Below are positions 9,037 through 18,467 of a DNA stretch of 64,000 bases, piece after piece (position 1 is the first letter of the stretch; the number at the start of each line of letters is the position of its first letter). Position numbers and translations under genes: made by a program. Source of the DNA: an uncultured bacterium (lineage in GTDB: Bacteria > Cyanobacteriota > Vampirovibrionia > Gastranaerophilales > Gastranaerophilaceae); the NCBI GenBank assembly GCA_900549855.1, contig URPS01000007.1, forward strand, positions 1 to 64,000. The letters run 5' to 3'. The notes below the pieces were generated by a model that was not told the DNA's origin, did not search any database, and saw only the letters and a program-made list of their open reading frames with translations.

Positions 9037-10152
9037 ATGAAAAATATTATTTTTATCTTTGGAACACGTCCGGAAATTATTAAGCTTGCACCTGTGATAT
9101 TGGAAATGAAAAAATATCCGCAAGATTATAACGTTATTATTTGTAACACAGAACAACAGAAACAATTGTCCAATCAGACTCTTGCTTATTTTGGTCTAAA
9201 AGCTGATATTAATCTCGATTGTATGAGAGAAAATCAGTCTTTGTCGTCTGTTCAAGCAAGAATTTTAACATCTTTAGACAAAGTATTTTCTGAACAAGAA
9301 ATTGATGCAACAATTGTTCAAGGCGATACAATGACTGTTTTATGTGGAGCTTTAACCAGTTTTTATCACAAAATTCCTGTTTTTCACGTAGAAGCAGGTT
9401 TGCGTTCTTACGATATATATGAACCGTTTCCGGAAGAAGTTATGCGCCAGATGACTTCTAGAGTGGCGGCACTTCATTTTGCGCCAACAGAAGTTAATAA
9501 AAAAGCGTTATTAAAAGAAGATATTGCAGAAGATAAAATACACGTAGTTGGAAACACTGTAATTGATGCTTTATTCTGCTTGTCACAAGAAGTTATTGAA
9601 CATTCTGAAAACTTCTATAAAGAAAAAGATATTCCTATAGATGACAAGTTAGTTTTAATTACAGCTCATAGACGTGAAAATCATGGTGAAAGAATTGATA
9701 GAATTATAGAAGCAATTAGCTTCTTGGCTAAGAAATATAGTGACCATACTTTCGTAATTCCGGTTCATCCAAATCCAAATGTTAAAAATAAAATCCATGA
9801 ACGTCTTGGCAATTTTGAAAATATTCATTTGTTGACACCGCTTGATTATCCGTTCTTGGTATATTTGATGAAGCACGCTAAACTTATTCTTACAGATTCC
9901 GGTGGAATTCAAGAAGAAGCGCCATCTTTTGCTTGTCCGACTCTCGTTATGAGATACGAAACTGAACGTAAAGAAGGTGTTGAAGCTGGTGTTTCAAAAC
10001 TTGTTGGTGCTGATTATGATAAAATTCTAACTGAATCTGAAAAGATTTTAGCTTCAACGAAGGCTGAAACAAGATTAAAAGCTCAGAATCCTTATGGTGA
10101 TGGAACAGCTTCTAAACAGATTGAAAAAATCGTAAGAGAATTTTTTAAATAA
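9037..10152 (+). CDS. wecB: UDP-N-acetylglucosamine 2-epimerase, non-hydrolysing
   Basis: A 371-residue GT-B fold epimerase that interconverts UDP-GlcNAc and UDP-ManNAc, the donor for ManNAc-containing surface polysaccharides. The family signatures are all visible: FGTRPEIIKLAP at the N-terminus, QGDTMTVLCGA near residue 105, HVEAGLRSYDIYEPFPEE near 124, HRRENHGERI near 211 and DSGGIQEEAPSFACP near 288. Length is normal. No other polysaccharide gene is adjacent. Confidence 0.95.
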   Translation: MKNIIFIFGTRPEIIKLAPVILEMKKYPQDYNVIICNTEQQKQLSNQTLAYFGLKADINLDCMRENQSLSSVQARILTSLDKVFSEQEIDATIVQGDTMTVLCGALTSFYHKIPVFHVEAGLRSYDIYEPFPEEVMRQMTSRVAALHFAPTEVNKKALLKEDIAEDKIHVVGNTVIDALFCLSQEVIEHSENFYKEKDIPIDDKLVLITAHRRENHGERIDRIIEAISFLAKKYSDHTFVIPVHPNPNVKNKIHERLGNFENIHLLTPLDYPFLVYLMKHAKLILTDSGGIQEEAPSFACPTLVMRYETERKEGVEAGVSKLVGADYDKILTESEKILASTKAETRLKAQNPYGDGTASKQIEKIVREFFK

Positions 10153-10191
10153 AAAATAGCAAAAAATTTATTTACAGTTGTTAATTCTTGT

Positions 10192-11004
10192 ATGTTACTA
10201 AAAACGCAAAATATGTTTTTACAACAAGCTCGATTGCCTTTTGATATTGTAAAAGGCAGTGTTGGCGTACGTAATAATAAGGCTGATAAATATTGGAAAC
10301 GTTTTCTTAATGAATATGTTAAGGAAGACAATTCCAGTATTGATTATTATAAAAAATGTATTGATAAAGTTTTAGAACCTAATAAGATTAATTATAATAT
10401 TTTACCGGAGAAAGGTGAGTATAGCGGAAGAACCGGTGTTAATGTCTTTATGACTCCGCATGAAAATGGTGGTCTATATATTAATCATTATGGTTACAAA
10501 ATTAGTTTACCGATTGATGAGGCGACTAATCTTATAAAGAACCCGAAAACCGCAGCGCATGAGGCAAGACATTTGTTTGATTATCTTTTTCAGCCCAAGA
10601 TTGCAGCTTTAAGAGCAAAATACTTGGTGAATAATAGAGAATGTGATGCGGATGTTGATGATTTGAGGACAAATATTTTAGAAACTATTTTAGCAAAATT
10701 TAAGAAAAATATTTTTGAAAAAAATGCTAATGATATTATAGATACTCTTCCCAAAGATGTTGCAATTGAGGCTTTGCAAAAATGCAAATATTCTTTAAAA
10801 ACAGAGAAAAATGCGTATAAGGGAGAAATTTTGTATTTACTAAAAACAAATCCTCTAAAAAACATAAATGAGATTCTTTGCACGATAGAATTCTATAGAA
10901 ATTGTCATTTCCAAACCAGAATAAAATTTGTTGAAACTAAACTAAAAACTCTTATATCACAGGTTCGTGAGGATATAAGAAAAGAAGTCGAAAACAAAAA
11001 TTAA
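10192..11004 (+). CDS. Unknown protein with HEARH zincin-like motif
   Basis: A 270-residue protein without a recognised family. Residues 122-127 read HEARHL, matching the HExxH zinc-binding motif of metallopeptidases, and NRECDAD about 20 residues later could supply a third ligand. No signal peptide is obvious. The start is uncertain: neither the ATG at 10192 nor the one at 10213 has a clear ribosome site. The stop overlaps the convergent deaminase stop by 4 bases. Peptidase activity is an inference from one short motif. Confidence 0.55.
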   Translation: MLLKTQNMFLQQARLPFDIVKGSVGVRNNKADKYWKRFLNEYVKEDNSSIDYYKKCIDKVLEPNKINYNILPEKGEYSGRTGVNVFMTPHENGGLYINHYGYKISLPIDEATNLIKNPKTAAHEARHLFDYLFQPKIAALRAKYLVNNRECDADVDDLRTNILETILAKFKKNIFEKNANDIIDTLPKDVAIEALQKCKYSLKTEKNAYKGEILYLLKTNPLKNINEILCTIEFYRNCHFQTRIKFVETKLKTLISQVREDIRKEVENKN

Positions 11005-11621
11005 TCTCTGGTTGGCTTGTAAATTTCATTTCCACTATTTACGTAATCTTCCAAAACCTTTGCGCCGTTTGCTTGTTCAATATTGCCGTAAACCGTAATA
11101 CCACGTTTTTTAAATTCGTTTATCCAGTTTGGCTTATAACCTTCATCAAAGCCGGTAATTTTTTCAACTTCGCTTGATGGCACACCAAAATATACAGTCT
11201 TTACACCTGACCACATAATTGCACCTGCGCACATAATGCAAGGTTCTGCATTTACGTATAATGTAAGATTTTCCGGAGCAAGGTTATATTCTTTATACAA
11301 AGCGTGTGCTTTTCTTAATGTGTTAACTTCTGCGTGATAAATGCAGCACTTATCTTCTACTACGCTATTTGATGAGGCAACTACTAAATTTCCGTTAGCA
11401 TCATACAATTCTGCGTAAAAAGGACCTTTGCCGTTTTTAACTCCTTCTGCCGTTTTTTGATGAACTCCTCGCATTATTTGCTGCGCTTTTGCTAAATCTT
11501 CACTCTGGATTGGTGAATTTGCGACAATATTCATTTTTTTCAAATCTTTTATGGACAATTCTTGCGCCTGTACTGATAGCGCTAAGAATAATAAACCTAG
11601 TATAATAATTGTTTTTTTCAT
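11001..11621 (-). CDS. Exported nucleoside deaminase-fold protein
   Basis: A 206-residue protein starting MKKTIIILGLLFLALSVQAQ, a clear signal peptide with cleavage after AQA/VQA-type residues near 19. The mature part has the cytidine/guanine/tRNA-adenosine deaminase fold: HAEVN (zinc His and catalytic Glu) near residue 100 and PCIMCAGAI (two zinc Cys) near 131. These enzymes are normally cytoplasmic, so an exported one is unusual. Guanine or related base deamination is plausible. The ATG at 11621 is chosen because GGGGGAAA precedes it and because it gives the signal peptide at the N-terminus. Confidence 0.8.
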   Translation of the reverse strand: MKKTIIILGLLFLALSVQAQELSIKDLKKMNIVANSPIQSEDLAKAQQIMRGVHQKTAEGVKNGKGPFYAELYDANGNLVVASSNSVVEDKCCIYHAEVNTLRKAHALYKEYNLAPENLTLYVNAEPCIMCAGAIMWSGVKTVYFGVPSSEVEKITGFDEGYKPNWINEFKKRGITVYGNIEQANGAKVLEDYVNSGNEIYKPTRD

Positions 11622-11742
11622 AATTTCCCCCATATCCATAATAACATGAAAGAGGATGTTATAGGTACATTCTATGCACCTATAACTTTTCAATAGAAGA
11701 TTTTCGACATTTGTGCTAATTTAATTATTAATAAGGTGAATT

Positions 11743-14205
11743 ATGGTTGATAAAATTAAAGTTCGTGGAGCAAGAGTTCATAATCTCAAAAATATTAATG
11801 TCGATATACCACTAAATAAAATAGTTGGTATTGCAGGTGTTTCCGGCTCAGGAAAATCATCACTTGCACTAGGAGTTTTGTATTCAGAAGGTTCTAGAAG
11901 ATATTTAGAAGCCCTTTCAACATATACAAGACGAAGAATGACACAAGCTGAAAAAGCGCTTGTGGATGAGATTTTGTATGTTCCTGCGGCTCTTGCTTTG
12001 CACCAAAGACCTGCAGTCCCAGGGATAAGAAGTACTTTTGGTACGGGAACGGAATTATTAAACAGTCTTAGGTTAATGTTTTCAAGGCTGGCGGAACATT
12101 GTTGCCCAAACGGGCATTATCATAAGCCGACTCTTGCTATAGCTGCTGAACAAGAATTAATTTGCCCTGTATGTAACACACACTTTTATGCGCCATCTGC
12201 AGAAGAACTTGCGTTTAATAGTCAAGGTGCGTGTAAAACTTGTGGCGGAACCGGAATTGTGAGAACTGTTGACGAATCAACTCTTATACCGGACGAATCT
12301 TTAGCTATTGATGAAGGTGCGGTAGCTCCTTGGGGAACACTGATGTGGTCTTTGATGACAGATGTTTGTCGAGAAATGGGAGTTAGAACAAATGTGCCGT
12401 TTAAGGATTTGACAGACAAAGAAAAAGATATTGTTTACCATGGACCGGCAGAAAAGAAACATATATTTTATAAAGCTAAAAATACAAATCAGGCAGGAGA
12501 ATTAGATTTTACATACTATAATGCAGTTTATACAGTAGAAAATGCTCTAGCCAAAGTTAAAGACGAAAAGAGCATGAAACGTGTAGAAAAGTTTTTGAGA
12601 CAAGATGTTTGCCCTGATTGCCATGGTACACGATTGTCAGAACGTGCTCGTTTACCAAAGTTAAGAGGCATATCGCTTGCGGAAGCTTGCACAATGACAC
12701 TTGTAGATTTAGTTGAGTGGGTACAGGGAGTTCCGGAAACATTGCCGCAGGAAATGCGCTCAATGGCAGAAAGTATTTGCGAATCATTTTTAACGGTAGC
12801 AAAAAGGCTTATGGACTTGGGGCTTGGATATTTAACACTTGATAGAGCCGCTTCTACGCTTTCAACCGGTGAAAGACAGCGTATGCAGCTTGCTCGAGCT
12901 GTTAGAAATCGTACAACCGGAGTTTTATATGTACTAGACGAACCGTCAATTGGGCTTCATCCATCTAATATTGTTGGTTTGAATGGTGTTATCCATGATT
13001 TGATTGCTGATGGGAATTCTGTAATTCTGGTTGATCATGATACACAAATTCTGCAAGAATCAAATTATATAATTGAGATGGGACCGAAAGCCGGAGTGGA
13101 AGGCGGATATGTTGTAGCAGAAGGTTCAGTTGATGAAATCAAGACAAACGAAAAATCAATTATTGGTGGTTTTCTTTCCGGTCAAGAAAATGTAATGGTT
13201 CGTGATAAATCAGCAGAATCAGAAATTTTTGAAAATGGTAAGATTCATTTGTCGACAAAATCCATTCATACGGTAAAACCTCTGGAAGTTGATATTCCAA
13301 AAGGTAAATTGACTGTTGTAACAGGTGTATCAGGTTCCGGAAAAACAACAATGGTTCTGGAAAGTCTTGTTCCGGCTTTAGACGCAATTATTAATGACAA
13401 AAAGCCCCCTGAACATATTTCTAATATTGAAGCAGAAGGAATTAAATTCGTAAAACTTATTGATGCTACCCCAATCGGGATAAATGTTCGTTCAACAGTT
13501 GCAACTTATGCCAACATTCATGATGAATTAAGAAAAGTTTATGCTAAAAACCCGAAGGCAAAAGAATTAGGGTATAAAGCCGGAGATTTTTCTTACAATA
13601 CCGGAAAATTACGCTGTCCGGTTTGTGATGGCACAGGTGAAATTAATCTTGATGTACAATTCTTGCCGGATGTTGATATTCCTTGTCCGGAATGTAATGG
13701 TTCGAGGTATGCTAAAGCAGTTGATAATATCAAATACAACGGATATTCTTTAGCTGAATTGATGTCAATGGACGTAGAAAAAGCTATTGATGTTTGCAAA
13801 GATTTGAATATTGTGAAACAAAGATTGGAAATCCTAAGAGATTTAGGACTAGGATACTTAACTCTTGGAGAAGATACTCCGAGTCTTTCCGGTGGCGAAG
13901 CTCAGAGATTGAAGTTAGCAAGTGAGATGAGAAAATCACAATCGGACTCAGTTTTTGTATTTGATGAGCCGACTATTGGACTTCATCCAAAAGATGTTAG
14001 AACGCTCCTTCTTGTATTTCAAAAATTGATTGATAATGGAGCGACTGTTATTGTAATTGAACACGACTTAGATGTTATTAGAAATGCTGACTATATAATT
14101 GACATGGGGCCTGAAGGCGGTGAAGCAGGCGGTGAGATTGTTTTTAGCGGAAGTGTCGATGCGTTAAAACTTTGTAAAAATTCAAAGACCGCAAAATTTA
14201 TTTAA
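11743..14205 (+). CDS. Short UvrA-like ABC ATPase (class II UvrA)
   Basis: An 820-residue protein with two ABC ATPase heads. The first Walker A is GVSGSGKSSLALG near residue 31 and its signature is LSTGERQRMQLARAV; the second Walker A is GVSGSGKTTMV near 526 and its signature is LSGGEAQRLKLASE. Cysteine pairs of the UvrA zinc modules are present (CPVC...CKTCGG; CPVCDGTG...CPECNG). Canonical UvrA is about 940 residues; the deficit fits UvrA2-type proteins lacking the UvrB-binding region. It may bind damaged DNA or give drug tolerance, but classical excision is doubtful. It appears monocistronic. Confidence 0.88.
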   Translation: MVDKIKVRGARVHNLKNINVDIPLNKIVGIAGVSGSGKSSLALGVLYSEGSRRYLEALSTYTRRRMTQAEKALVDEILYVPAALALHQRPAVPGIRSTFGTGTELLNSLRLMFSRLAEHCCPNGHYHKPTLAIAAEQELICPVCNTHFYAPSAEELAFNSQGACKTCGGTGIVRTVDESTLIPDESLAIDEGAVAPWGTLMWSLMTDVCREMGVRTNVPFKDLTDKEKDIVYHGPAEKKHIFYKAKNTNQAGELDFTYYNAVYTVENALAKVKDEKSMKRVEKFLRQDVCPDCHGTRLSERARLPKLRGISLAEACTMTLVDLVEWVQGVPETLPQEMRSMAESICESFLTVAKRLMDLGLGYLTLDRAASTLSTGERQRMQLARAVRNRTTGVLYVLDEPSIGLHPSNIVGLNGVIHDLIADGNSVILVDHDTQILQESNYIIEMGPKAGVEGGYVVAEGSVDEIKTNEKSIIGGFLSGQENVMVRDKSAESEIFENGKIHLSTKSIHTVKPLEVDIPKGKLTVVTGVSGSGKTTMVLESLVPALDAIINDKKPPEHISNIEAEGIKFVKLIDATPIGINVRSTVATYANIHDELRKVYAKNPKAKELGYKAGDFSYNTGKLRCPVCDGTGEINLDVQFLPDVDIPCPECNGSRYAKAVDNIKYNGYSLAELMSMDVEKAIDVCKDLNIVKQRLEILRDLGLGYLTLGEDTPSLSGGEAQRLKLASEMRKSQSDSVFVFDEPTIGLHPKDVRTLLLVFQKLIDNGATVIVIEHDLDVIRNADYIIDMGPEGGEAGGEIVFSGSVDALKLCKNSKTAKFI

Positions 14206-14339
14206 AAATTTGTTTTAACATTTCTTAAAATATAACTTTTTTTTCTTTATGTTTATTCTAGAATAGACAAAATATTATTTTTCTATCACAAACAACCAGC
14301 GATGTGTATTATAAATTATGCGAGAAAAGGAGGTTATTA

Positions 14340-15524
14340 ATGAGAATATCACCAATCAAAAGTTTTACAAATCCTACAAATAAATCATTCAAGGGATACA
14401 CAGTACATGACAAGACACCTTACCAATTTTGTGAACCGGAAACACACCGTAGGGCAGCAATGGGAACCGGTCGCCCGATGGAAAAAACACTAGGGAGTTT
14501 TCACAGTAATATAACCGGTGACGTTTATTATGCAGATCCTTTGGAGAAGGTAAGTGATGAAATTAGAGAGAGGGTTGATTATGTTGTTTATGACAATGAA
14601 CCCCCATTCCCTGATATAGAAAGGGAAGTAAGTAAAAATTACTTCGAACCAATGCCATTCGGTTCCGGAGTAGAAGGAAAATTTGATGACTTTAGAGAGT
14701 ATTTTTATCGATTAGAAATGGCTGATAGTAAGACAGTCGGCGAATATGAGAGAAAAATTTGGAGTAATATTGATCCGCAAGACTCCAAAGAAAAGTCCGC
14801 ATACTTTCAAGCTCATGTAAGAGATGCAAAATATAATCAAGAAACAGCAGCAAATTGCTTAAATATATTCTTAGAATCTCGAGATTTGAGATCGAAAAAA
14901 GATAATATTTATATGCAAGCATATCGCCAGAATAAGGTTTTAGATTTTTATAATAAAGAAGTTTCTCTTGCAGCATCAGAACTCAAAAATAGAGAAGGAC
15001 TAGACTCTAATTTGAATTCTAAGATAAAAGGATTAGAAGAGCGAAAGGCAAATTATACGCAAATTTTAGCCCAATTAGATGCAAGTAATAATGCTGATAA
15101 AGCTACAATTAATAATCTTGCAAAGATTGTAGAAAATAATAAAAACGCTGATGACAATTGGCACTGGGAACGTGGAATGACTAAATTTTTATCAAAACCA
15201 ACGACAGTTGAAGGTTATGAAAATGCGAAAAAAGAATTCACTCAAAGCCAAGTAGCAGAGAATAAAGAAAAAGAAACAATTATAGCTAGCATAAAGAATT
15301 TGGACGAAGCAATTAAGAGTTATAAAGAAAAAGTAGAAGAAAATAAGGCTCTTATCAAGAAAATTAGTGATTATGCAAATAAATTGCCAGAGATTATTTT
15401 AAAAGAAAAAGAAAAAGCTGCACTGTATGTTAAACAATTTGAGCAGGCAAAAGCAGATTTAATTCCATATTTTGATAAACTGAAAAATTATTTCAATTCT
15501 CGTGGAATAAAGGTAATAAGATAA
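14340..15524 (+). CDS. Unknown coiled-coil protein with N-terminal SFKG motif
   Basis: A 394-residue protein I do not recognise. The start at 14340 is fixed by a perfect AAGGAGG ribosome site. The first 20 residues contain NPTNKSFKGY, close to the NNTNFRG of the next gene. Residues 190-380 are Lys/Glu/Asn-rich and look like long coiled coil with several LKNREGL/IKGLEER heptads. No signal peptide or membrane helix is visible. It is probably co-transcribed with the following gene (18 bases between stop and start). Confidence 0.65.
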   Translation: MRISPIKSFTNPTNKSFKGYTVHDKTPYQFCEPETHRRAAMGTGRPMEKTLGSFHSNITGDVYYADPLEKVSDEIRERVDYVVYDNEPPFPDIEREVSKNYFEPMPFGSGVEGKFDDFREYFYRLEMADSKTVGEYERKIWSNIDPQDSKEKSAYFQAHVRDAKYNQETAANCLNIFLESRDLRSKKDNIYMQAYRQNKVLDFYNKEVSLAASELKNREGLDSNLNSKIKGLEERKANYTQILAQLDASNNADKATINNLAKIVENNKNADDNWHWERGMTKFLSKPTTVEGYENAKKEFTQSQVAENKEKETIIASIKNLDEAIKSYKEKVEENKALIKKISDYANKLPEIILKEKEKAALYVKQFEQAKADLIPYFDKLKNYFNSRGIKVIR

Positions 15525-15542
15525 TTGATAGGAGTAAGAAAT

Positions 15543-16436
15543 ATGAAAATTAATGCAATAAATAATACAAATTTTAGAGGATTATTCACTGATAAATCTA
15601 GTCAAAATGGTGGCAATTGGAAAATGGAATATAGTCCTTATGCTTGGGAATCACGAAATTGGTATAATTTATCTAAAATGGACGCACAACGTGATATTGA
15701 TATCTTTGGAACGGTTCTTCCTGATAATGAAAAAATTTATACCGAAAATTATAACAGAAAATCTGCCAAAGATATTTTGGGAACAGAATTCTATTATGAA
15801 ACTTATGATGGAAGAGTTAGAAAAACAATCACAGAAGTTCCGGCTATGAATAGAGAAGATTCTTTAAGAGTATATAATAGCAAACTTCAAAAGTTTTTGG
15901 AAATGAAATCAAACAAACTGGCGTCTATAGCTCAAACTATTATTGATATACCGAATGGATTTGCAGATATGTGTTCTAAATTTAATGAACGAGCAAGAGA
16001 TATTAAGCAAGGATATTTTGCCAGAAGTTATACTCTTGAAGGTTCTTCAAACGAAATGACAACCCAATTTGATAACATGACACGCTCTGCAAACAAGGCG
16101 GTTGATGAGTTTAAGCAGTATAAATCAATGAGAGAATCTATGGATTTTGTCAAAAAATATATTGCAGAAAATGATAAAGAAATTGAATTGTTATCAGAAA
16201 AGCGCAATGCGGGTAAGCTTATTGACATAAGCAAACGTGATACATATGATCCAAACAAAAAATTATGGCAAGCATTACAAAATATAAAGGAAGCTGTTGA
16301 TAAGTATGTGTCACTTCCACATAAAACTATTTCTGTGCAAGAAATTCTAAATAATATAGGTAAAGATATTAAAAAAGCAGATATTCCAAAAATTGCAATC
16401 GAGTATGTTGATTATTTAATTTCTAATCGCTTATAA
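15543..16436 (+). CDS. Unknown protein with N-terminal NFRG motif
   Basis: A 297-residue protein starting at the ATG at 15543, which follows AGGAG. It begins MKINAINNTNFRG and has a mixed Lys/Asp/Asn-rich body with probable helices at 110-150 and 200-240. There is no recognised domain. It forms a likely two-gene operon with the upstream SFKG protein and ends at a strong shared terminator. The pairing and the matching N-terminal motifs suggest a common cell-surface or cytoskeletal role, which is speculation. Confidence 0.65.
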   Translation: MKINAINNTNFRGLFTDKSSQNGGNWKMEYSPYAWESRNWYNLSKMDAQRDIDIFGTVLPDNEKIYTENYNRKSAKDILGTEFYYETYDGRVRKTITEVPAMNREDSLRVYNSKLQKFLEMKSNKLASIAQTIIDIPNGFADMCSKFNERARDIKQGYFARSYTLEGSSNEMTTQFDNMTRSANKAVDEFKQYKSMRESMDFVKKYIAENDKEIELLSEKRNAGKLIDISKRDTYDPNKKLWQALQNIKEAVDKYVSLPHKTISVQEILNNIGKDIKKADIPKIAIEYVDYLISNRL

Positions 16437-16441
16437 GAAAT

Positions 16442-16480
16442 AAAAAAAGCCTTCTTTAAAATAATGAGAAGGCTTTTTTT
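16442..16480. terminator. Bidirectional terminator
   Basis: AAAAAAAGCCTTCT pairs with AGAAGGCTTTTTTT. It serves the 15543 gene and the convergent mnmG. Confidence 0.9.
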
Positions 16481-16492
16481 ATTAAATAAATT

Positions 16493-18367
16493 TTATTTCC
16501 CTAACATAACCATCAAAACCGAAATATCCGCAGGCTTTACACCGCCAATTCTGGATGCTTGAGCAAGGTTTGTAGGACGAATTTTTTCCAGCTTTTCTTT
16601 TGTTTCAGTTGAAATTTGCTTAATTTTAGAATAATCAATATTTACAGGAATTCTATATTTTTCTAACTTTTCACTCGTTTCAACTTGTTGCTCTTGACGT
16701 TTAATATATCCGTCATATTTAATTAAAACCTCTGCTTCTTCAACAATATCATCACTTAAATTCAAATTGCGAGTTTCTTCATCGCATTCTCTAAACACAT
16801 CATAAGTAATATTTGGACGTTTAAGAAGTTCAGCCAATCTTACACCACGTTCAATATGTTCACCATATTTTGCAAGAATAGCATTAACTTCATCTGTTGC
16901 AGGAAGTTTTGCATCCTTAAGTCTGGCAATCTCTTTTTGAATATTTTCTTGTTTTTGTAAAAATCTTTGGTATTGGCTATCATCAATCAAACCGATTTTA
17001 TGACCGAGTTCTGTCAATCTTTCATCTGCGTTATCTTGTCTTAATAACAATCTGTATTCAGAACGAGAAGTCAGCATTCTATAAGGTTCTTGAATATCTT
17101 TTGTTACTAAATCATCTATAAGAGTTCCGGTATAAGATGACGCTCTTGAAAGTTCTACAGCATCTTCATTATTCAAATATTTTACAGAATTTATACCGGC
17201 TACAAGTCCTTGTGCAGCAGCTTCTTCATAACCGCTAGTGCCGTTTATTTGTCCTGCAAAGAACAATCCATCAATATCTTTTGACATCAATGAATGTTTA
17301 GTTTGTACCGCCGGAACATAATCATACTCAACAGCATAAGCCGGTTTTATTATGTGTGCATTCTCTAACCCTGGGAGCGAACGCAACATTTCAACTTGAA
17401 CACAAGCAGGCAAACTCGTTGAAAAACCTTGGATGTAAACTTCATAAGTATTTAGTCCTTCCGGTTCAATAAAAATATGATGCGAAGGATTTGATGCAAA
17501 TCTAACAATTTTATCTTCAATAGAAGGACAATATCTAGGACCAACACCTTGGATTAATCCTTGATACATTGGTGATTTATCTAAATTTGCTCTAATTATT
17601 GCGTGAGTCTCTTCGTTAGTTCTTGTTAAATAACAAGGATATTGTTGTCTTACAGGACGATTAGGTTTGAAAGAATAAAAACTTAATTTTTCGTCCCCCG
17701 GTTGAACAGACATCTTTGAATAATCAATTGTTCTTTTATCAACCCTTGCTGGAGTACCTGTTTTAAGTTTTTTGGTAATAATTCCATGTTCTCTTAAAGA
17801 AGCAGAAAGCCCGATTGCGGCACGTTCGCCTAATCTTCCACCGGAATAAGCTTGCAAACCTACATACATCTTGCCTTCCAGCGATGTTCCGGTAGTTAAA
17901 ATTATTGCACGACAAGAGTATTCAATACCATATTCATCAACTGCTCCGACAATCTTTTTATCAACAACCTTCAAATCCGTAATACAAGTTTGTTTAATCC
18001 AAATATTGTCAGTACTTTCAAGAATATGACGCATATATTGTGTGTATTCTTTTTTATCAGATTGGGCTCTTAGAGCTCTTACAGCAGGGCCTTTTGATGA
18101 ATTCAATGTTTTCATTTGAATATACGTAGCGTCAGCAACTTCACCCATAACACCACCTAATGCATCAATCTCCCTAACAAGAGTTGATTTCGCGGGCCCG
18201 CCGATTGCCGGATTACAAGGCTGAAGAGCAATATTATCAACATTTAAGGTACATAACAATACATTGCAGCCTAATCTTGCTGCGCTCAAAGCCGCTTCAC
18301 AACCGGCATGTCCTGCGCCTACTACAATTACATCAAATTTATTGTTTAAATAATCCCTGCTAGTCAT
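16493..18367 (-). CDS. mnmG: tRNA uridine 5-carboxymethylaminomethyl modification enzyme MnmG
   Basis: A 624-residue FAD protein that, with MnmE, modifies U34 of several tRNAs. FAD motif VGAGHAGCEAAL is near residue 17, followed by the family signatures GPAKSTLVREIDALGG, LKTGTPARVDKRTI, the conserved PRYCPSIEDK and GQINGTSGYEEAAAQG. Length is normal. The start at 18367 gives the standard N-terminus and has TATAAT 6 bases upstream, with no ribosome site. The longer frame to 18430 would add a hydrophobic tail absent from the family. mnmE is not in the window. Confidence 0.96.
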   Translation of the reverse strand: MTSRDYLNNKFDVIVVGAGHAGCEAALSAARLGCNVLLCTLNVDNIALQPCNPAIGGPAKSTLVREIDALGGVMGEVADATYIQMKTLNSSKGPAVRALRAQSDKKEYTQYMRHILESTDNIWIKQTCITDLKVVDKKIVGAVDEYGIEYSCRAIILTTGTSLEGKMYVGLQAYSGGRLGERAAIGLSASLREHGIITKKLKTGTPARVDKRTIDYSKMSVQPGDEKLSFYSFKPNRPVRQQYPCYLTRTNEETHAIIRANLDKSPMYQGLIQGVGPRYCPSIEDKIVRFASNPSHHIFIEPEGLNTYEVYIQGFSTSLPACVQVEMLRSLPGLENAHIIKPAYAVEYDYVPAVQTKHSLMSKDIDGLFFAGQINGTSGYEEAAAQGLVAGINSVKYLNNEDAVELSRASSYTGTLIDDLVTKDIQEPYRMLTSRSEYRLLLRQDNADERLTELGHKIGLIDDSQYQRFLQKQENIQKEIARLKDAKLPATDEVNAILAKYGEHIERGVRLAELLKRPNITYDVFRECDEETRNLNLSDDIVEEAEVLIKYDGYIKRQEQQVETSEKLEKYRIPVNIDYSKIKQISTETKEKLEKIRPTNLAQASRIGGVKPADISVLMVMLGK

Positions 18368-18373
18368 GGCTTG

Positions 18374-18379
18374 ATTATA
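18374..18379 (-). promoter_or_regulatory. -10 hexamer of a leaderless mnmG promoter
   Basis: TATAAT on the minus strand, exactly 6 bases before the ATG at 18367. Confidence 0.5.
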
Positions 18380-18407
18380 TCTCAAACAATTAGAAATGTA
18401 TATTAAA

Positions 18408-18441
18408 AATAAAAAAAAGGTCGGGAACAAGTTCCCGACCG
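18408..18441 (-). terminator. Terminator of ileS
   Basis: GGTCGGGAAC pairs with GTTCCCGACC around a two-base loop. On the minus strand T8 follows. Confidence 0.9.
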
Positions 18442-18467
18442 AATAAGCTCTCTAATAAAAAATCTTA

